Part shown: positions 7,559 to 10,870 of the stretch, piece after piece | Layout of the letters: every line of letters starts with the position of its first letter | How positions within the stretch are numbered: position 1 is the stretch's first letter | Assembly (NCBI GenBank): GCA_949487015.1 | Contig: CATAQZ010000273.1 | Span: 1 to 10,870, forward strand | Origin: Flavobacteriales bacterium UBA4585 | GTDB lineage: Bacteria > Bacteroidota > Bacteroidia > Flavobacteriales > Schleiferiaceae | Direction: 5' to 3' | DNA length: 10,870 nucleotides | Made by a program: the position numbers and the translations under genes | Notes under the pieces: model-generated | Seen by the model: only the letters and a program-made list of their open reading frames with translations | Database searches by the model: none | Told to the model about the DNA's origin: nothing

Positions 7559-8119
7559 ATGAGCCAGGACCTAAACTCGGGCATTCATAGCCACATTGCA
7601 GGACTCGAAAAAAAAACGGGCCAGCCCATTTCTTATTGGGTCGACATGGTTCGCTCATGGAACGAGCCTAAGCACATGGCTAATGTCCAGCGATTGAAAG
7701 AAGAATTTGGCATAGGCCATGGACATGCAAATATGGTGGTTCATCTCACTAAAGAGAATACTTCCTTACACATGGATGAAAACCAGGTGGAAGACAGTGT
7801 TTTCAAGGGTAAGGAGCATTGGAAATCCTTGCATGAACGGATTGTTACGGCATTACAGACTACCGGCTTAGACTTTGAACTTAATGGCAAGAAAAAGTAT
7901 TACAGCATACGTACTTCCAAACAGGTAGGCTGTTTAGTACCTGCTACAAAGGGCAGATTCGAAGTTTGGATCAACGTAAAAGGACAGGAGCCTACTGGTA
8001 ATCTACAACTAATGAAAGCGGGCAGTATGTGTTCGCACGCTATCCATCTCACAGAGGAAGATGCGGATATATCGGAAGTACTTCTTTGGCTCGAGCGGGC
8101 CATCCAGCGCACCTTATAA
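7559..8119 (+). CDS. DUF4287-DUF5655 domain protein
   Basis: A 186-residue soluble protein of unknown function with two recognisable domains. Residues 1-62 match the DUF4287 pattern: a conserved KTGQPISYWVDMV helix, then KEEFGIGHGHANMVVH (48-63). Residues about 80-186 match DUF5655: FELNGKKKYYSIRTSKQVGCLVPATKGRFEVWINVKG and the terminal SHAIHLTEEDADISEVLLWLERA. The two are often found joined. No catalytic residues can be named; DUF5655 is related to uncharacterised transport/nucleic-acid-associated domains only in a general sense, and I would not assign a role. It starts 10 bp after valS and is followed 3 bp later by a strong terminator, so valS and this gene form one transcript. No Shine-Dalgarno is obvious at the start. 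Confidence 0.85.
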   Translation: MSQDLNSGIHSHIAGLEKKTGQPISYWVDMVRSWNEPKHMANVQRLKEEFGIGHGHANMVVHLTKENTSLHMDENQVEDSVFKGKEHWKSLHERIVTALQTTGLDFELNGKKKYYSIRTSKQVGCLVPATKGRFEVWINVKGQEPTGNLQLMKAGSMCSHAIHLTEEDADISEVLLWLERAIQRTL

Positions 8120-8122
8120 CAC

Positions 8123-8153
8123 AAAAGCCCGGCGCAGAGCGCCGGGCTTTTTT
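8123..8153 (+). terminator. Terminator of the valS transcript, probably bidirectional
   Basis: A 13 bp perfect stem (8123-8135 with 8139-8151, core AGCCCGGCGC) with a 3-base loop AGA and a run of six T (8148-8153) on the plus strand. The mirrored side has four A, so it could also stop transcripts arriving from the convergent hotdog-like gene. It begins 3 bases after the stop at 8119. The rest of the gap to 8233 shows no further gene or strong signal. Confidence 0.92.
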
Positions 8154-8233
8154 CATGGCGAGTCGCGCCCGCAGTAAATAGAAATCTTAATCCAGGGAAT
8201 AACCAAATCACCATTGTCAAGGAATAGATATGT

Positions 8234-8611
8234 CTACTTAACTGCGTGTATACCCAAGGTGTATACGGCTTTACATACGCGTTTAACAGGCGTTCCTTTT
8301 TTACGACGACTCACATAGATTTTAAGATCAACGGTTCGTTTGCCGTTCGGGGTGAAGCTACTCTCAACAACAAGCTCCTCTTTTAAACCGGCGTTGTGAT
8401 AGATTTTTAAATCCATGTTTTTCACTTTGTCCTCAAACCTTACATTGAGTAAAAGCTGATTCATACGTCTACCTTTCACTTCATTCAATAGCTGCATCAA
8501 ACTCCAAATGGATAATTGGCCATTCATATCAACCATGGATGATGTAATGATAAAGTTGTCTTTTGTCCTTAACGGACCACTTTTACGTACGGAATTGATG
8601 AAGTTTTTCAT
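8234..8611 (-). CDS. Small protein with a hotdog-fold-like pattern
   Basis: 125 residues, soluble, no signal peptide. The arrangement resembles the thioesterase/MaoC hotdog superfamily: an N-terminal strand, VDMNGQLSIWSLMQLLNEVKGRRMNQLL (27-54) as the long central helix preceded by a D-x-NGQLS turn, then a run of beta strands (MDLKIYHNAGL, EELVVESSFTPNG, RTVDLKIYVSRR, VCKAVYTLGI). In thioesterases the turn usually holds a catalytic Asp or Glu and a Gly-His; here Gly31 is followed by Gln rather than His, so activity is uncertain. A role in acyl-thioester or lipid metabolism is inference only. Its ATG comes 10 bases after the T-run of a terminator, leaving no room for a separate promoter, and it converges on the valS transcript. 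Confidence 0.6.
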   Translation of the reverse strand: MKNFINSVRKSGPLRTKDNFIITSSMVDMNGQLSIWSLMQLLNEVKGRRMNQLLLNVRFEDKVKNMDLKIYHNAGLKEELVVESSFTPNGKRTVDLKIYVSRRKKGTPVKRVCKAVYTLGIHAVK

Positions 8612-8621
8612 TTGTTAAATC

Positions 8622-8655
8622 AAAAAAAAACGCCCTCACAATGTGAAGGCGTTTT
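8622..8655 (-). terminator. Intrinsic terminator upstream of the hotdog-like gene
   Basis: An imperfect stem: AAAACGCC (8627-8634) with GGCGTTTT (8648-8655), one C-A mismatch, then TCAC (8636-8639) with GTGA (8643-8646) around a 3-base loop. On the minus strand it is followed by nine T (8630-8622). It would end transcripts from the O-antigen ligase-like gene or from the possible small reading frame whose stop (8656-8658) touches its right arm. The plus-strand side has only about four T, so minus is the main direction. Confidence 0.85.
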
Positions 8656-8774
8656 CTATTTATAATGGGTTTTTTGCTTATCGTAATCTATGCCTTCACG
8701 TATGGATATAGCAACCCCTTCCACATATAATTGCGGTTATTGAAGTTGATAATATGATTCATCGCTTGTTGCAT
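8656..8774 (-). pseudogene. Possible small gene with a one-base frameshift
   Basis: In the 236 bp between the ligase-like gene and the hotdog-like gene, the minus strand from ATG 8774 reads 18 codons of protein-like composition ending RNYMWKG. It then reaches GGGG at 8718-8715, after which the frame soon ends (TAG at 8690-8688). The next frame over, entered by adding one G, continues VAISIREGIDYDKQKTHYK to a stop at 8656-8658, flush against the terminator. Joined, the product would be 39 residues; open frame also extends upstream of this ATG to about 8834. I do not recognise the protein. A homopolymer sequencing error, a real pseudogene, or chance are all possible. It has no clear promoter: TACTTTAG at 8786-8779 is one base off the -7 consensus but too near the ATG. 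Confidence 0.35.
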
Positions 8775-8847
8775 GAGACTAAAGTAAGTGTATTTCTGAT
8801 TTGAACGCTGAAAACGATCAAAAATTAACAGAATTCTACTTTTTTAT

Positions 8848-10755
8848 CTAATTCTGGCGCCAATTCAGCCAAATCTGCCACATTTCGGCCGGTTTTTTGC
8901 CTTGTAAATCACGATGGAGTGATTTCATAGCAGGTCTAGGATTATTGATGCCTGCAAATAGTTTAAGTGTTGTTACGCTACTCTTTCTATAGGCATCCAG
9001 CATTTGCATTCTTTGTCCTTCCGCCTGTCCTCGAGGCTGGTAATTCTTAGTGTTCAAATTGCGCCAATACCATTGTAGATCTTTTGTTGCAAACATCTTC
9101 ATCGCATTCAAGGAGCTGTATATATCCCCTTTAACACGGTAAAGTTCCATAAGTTGCATTGCTGCATTTCCATTGCGTGGTGCGATTTCAATAACGCGTT
9201 CGTAAAGGTCAATTGCCTCACCGATACTGCTGTTGTATCGCTTTACGGCGGCCAATTGGTTGAGTGTTAAAATGTGGTTAGGATGAATTTGTAACGCTTG
9301 GTTGAAAGCTACTTCTGCTTGATTTATTTTACTATCTGATGGGATCTGACCGTTCGGTGTACGCATGTGACTGAGCCCCTCGAAGTAGGCCATAGGGTTA
9401 TTGTAGATGTCCATTTCAAAGCAAACATTTTGCGCTTTTTGGGCATTAATCTGCATGCTTCTTACGTTTCCTGACATATAACCGTCTAAACAATCTTTGG
9501 CAGCACGCTCGCCTTGTACGCGGTTTTGGCCGACATAGAGAGTAAAAAGCCCGGCAGTACATGCTAAAATCACACCTGCAATGGGGCGGGTTTTGATCGA
9601 AGGTTTTGTGTGGGCGGCTGCAAAACCTAATGCCGTGGCAAGCGGAAGCAAAAGGGTAGCCCGCTCAAGCGGGAATTCCCCAAAGCCATATACCGCAAAG
9701 CCGACGATGGTTAGCGCGAAAAATAATCCGCGCTCGTGTTTAATGGTCTGGCTAAAACCTAAAACTAGTAGCGCTATGAATAGCAGTGCTCCTGCAATAC
9801 CAGTTTCACTAAGCATCCACAATAAATCATTGTGCGGGCGAAGAATGGACGTCTGTCCGCTCATCACACTTTCATTCGTGCCTTTTAGACCGGTACCTGG
9901 ATATTCTATTTTCCATTGGCCGCCACCTACACCCGTTACAGGCTGGTCCATAAACATATCCCAAGATGCGTTCCAGTAATGCAGACGGCTTTGGATGGTG
10001 TCGCTGTTAAATATTTTTTCACTTCCTGAAGCAAAGATGGCTGCCACAATACCAATCGAAATTACTCCCAATGAAATCAGTCCTACAGTTCTGCGCTGTG
10101 CATTTCCTTTAAATGCGTAATACGCCACCGCTGTAGCCGTCATGACAAATGCCCCAAGCCAAACGCCACGAGTTCTTAAAAGTAGAATACACAAAATGGC
10201 AAGACCGACACTAATGCGTTGCAGCCACAGTCCTAATTGCCCTTCTTCGCGAGCATTTAATGCGAGAGGGACTAGTAATAGTAGACTGGCTGCGGCATAG
10301 TTTTTATGTGTAAAAAGGGGCCCGTTCGCCAGGTAAATATTTGAAGCTTTATAAGCTTCTACAAGGGAAGGGAGAATGCTAAAGGCAGCAATTAATAGCG
10401 CTGCTTGGGCACCTGTGGCCAGGGCTTGAATTCCATTAGATTTTTCTTTGCGAAATAATGCAGCACTTAATTGGATCCAAAGAAATAAAAGTGCCATTCG
10501 AGCCGCGTATCCTAACAACTCCGAACCTGCATGAACACTCCCGATTTTAATCAACGGGAGCAGGAGAAGCAATGCGATGACTCCAAAAATGCTAAGGCCC
10601 TCACCACCATGTTTGCGCGTCACGATACTCCCTACTATACCAACAGCGGCAATGAGCGTAATGCGGAGCCAGAGACCGATGTCTTGACTGCTGGAATCGA
10701 CAGCAAGTAGCAGGAGCAGAGGCATGTAGAAAAAGAGGGAGCGCAAAGACTTCAT
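8848..10755 (-). CDS. O-antigen ligase/Wzy-like polytopic membrane protein with TPR tail
   Basis: From ATG 10755 it encodes 635 residues (residue numbers below count from an upstream TTG at 10773, adding six). About a dozen hydrophobic segments (roughly 13-413) form the membrane part. Family marks of the O-antigen ligase/Wzy superfamily are LLRTRGVWLG (198-207), QSRLHYWNASWDMFMDQPVTGVGGGQW (261-287), and RPHNDLLWMLSETGIAGALLF (312-332) with His314 in the periplasmic loop. Residues about 484-560 look like two to three TPR-type helix pairs (AEVAFNQALQIHPNH, AIDLYERVIEIAPRNGNA), on the periplasmic side if topology holds. Such proteins join or polymerise undecaprenyl-linked glycans onto lipid A-core or protein; which one is not decidable. 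The ATG is preferred because the upstream TTG lies inside a -7 promoter element. It diverges from a possible gene at the right edge. Confidence 0.85.
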   Translation of the reverse strand: MKSLRSLFFYMPLLLLLAVDSSSQDIGLWLRITLIAAVGIVGSIVTRKHGGEGLSIFGVIALLLLLPLIKIGSVHAGSELLGYAARMALLFLWIQLSAALFRKEKSNGIQALATGAQAALLIAAFSILPSLVEAYKASNIYLANGPLFTHKNYAAASLLLLVPLALNAREEGQLGLWLQRISVGLAILCILLLRTRGVWLGAFVMTATAVAYYAFKGNAQRRTVGLISLGVISIGIVAAIFASGSEKIFNSDTIQSRLHYWNASWDMFMDQPVTGVGGGQWKIEYPGTGLKGTNESVMSGQTSILRPHNDLLWMLSETGIAGALLFIALLVLGFSQTIKHERGLFFALTIVGFAVYGFGEFPLERATLLLPLATALGFAAAHTKPSIKTRPIAGVILACTAGLFTLYVGQNRVQGERAAKDCLDGYMSGNVRSMQINAQKAQNVCFEMDIYNNPMAYFEGLSHMRTPNGQIPSDSKINQAEVAFNQALQIHPNHILTLNQLAAVKRYNSSIGEAIDLYERVIEIAPRNGNAAMQLMELYRVKGDIYSSLNAMKMFATKDLQWYWRNLNTKNYQPRGQAEGQRMQMLDAYRKSSVTTLKLFAGINNPRPAMKSLHRDLQGKKPAEMWQIWLNWRQN

Positions 10756-10770
10756 AAAAATCGATTTGTT

Positions 10771-10778
10771 CAAATATA
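10771..10778 (-). promoter_or_regulatory. -7 promoter element of the O-antigen ligase-like gene
   Basis: The minus strand reads TATATTTG (10778-10771), an exact TAnnTTTG match 15 bases before the ATG at 10755. The flanks TTATATTTGAACAA match those of the DUF1573 promoter TTACATTTGAACAA except for one base. No good -33 TTTG is found 19-21 bases upstream. Confidence 0.6.
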
Positions 10779-10840
10779 ACGAAAGGAATCATTGCCCGAT
10801 TCTGCCTTATCTTAGAGGTCCCAAATACTTATCACAGACT

Positions 10841-10870
10841 ATGGAAAACCCGGCTCCGTACGTACCTAAA
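10841..10870 (+). CDS. Possible start of a divergent gene, cut at the right edge
   Basis: ATG at 10841 is followed by nine open codons to the window end, reading MENPAPYVPK. TATCTTAG at 10808-10815 is one base from the -7 consensus and about 25 bases upstream, suitable for a short leader. Ten residues are too few for any assignment. The neighbouring ligase-like gene makes a glycan-export role conceivable but this is speculation. Confidence 0.35.
   Translation, partial: MENPAPYVPK

Noticed and set aside
8157..8169. Short inverted repeat GGCG...CGCC after the valS terminator
   Set aside because: Only four base pairs with no T-run or other partner; expected by chance.
8667..8732. A 21-codon plus-strand frame starting MGFLLIVIYAF that looks like a membrane peptide
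   Set aside because: It is very short, has no promoter or terminator on that strand, and is antisense to the more protein-like minus-strand frames.

Overview
The window looks like a chromosomal housekeeping segment from a member of the Bacteroidota, most likely a Flavobacteriales-type bacterium. The evidence is a set of promoter-like sites of the Bacteroidota form (-33 TTTG / -7 TAnnTTTG), starts without a purine-rich Shine-Dalgarno, a DUF1573 exported protein, and a type I MurB beside a class I/II aminotransferase. I see no insertion sequences, CRISPR arrays, tRNA or rRNA genes, and nothing that looks like a defence or mobile island.

Left block (1-4299, all minus strand, read right to left): PLP aminotransferase, murB, mtaB, a small unrecognised protein, and an inositol monophosphatase family protein that runs off the left edge. 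The genes are packed as one operon: a 7 bp gap, a 4 bp ATGA overlap, an overlap of about 26 bp, and a 3 bp gap. MurB makes UDP-N-acetylmuramate for peptidoglycan and MtaB methylthiolates t6A37 in tRNA, so the operon mixes cell wall, tRNA modification and general metabolism.

Middle (4320-8153): a DUF1573 exported protein (minus) with its own promoter and terminator diverges from valS (plus). valS is followed after 10 bp by a DUF4287-DUF5655 protein, and this pair ends in a strong 13-bp-stem terminator. The 139 bp between DUF1573 and valS holds two back-to-back promoter-like sites. The terminator of the DUF1573 gene carries, exactly in its loop, a -7-like element pointing into the aminotransferase operon.

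Right block (8234-10870): on the minus strand, an O-antigen ligase/Wzy-like membrane protein with C-terminal TPR repeats, then about 190 bp holding a possible small frameshifted reading frame, a terminator, and immediately after it a small protein with a hotdog-like pattern. At the right edge the first ten codons of a divergent plus-strand gene may begin.

I found no convincing new multi-gene system. The observations most worth a second look are the promoter apparently nested in a terminator loop (4320-4362), the possible small gene with a one-base frameshift ending flush against a terminator (8656-8774), and the terminator placed only 10 bases before the start of the hotdog-like gene.
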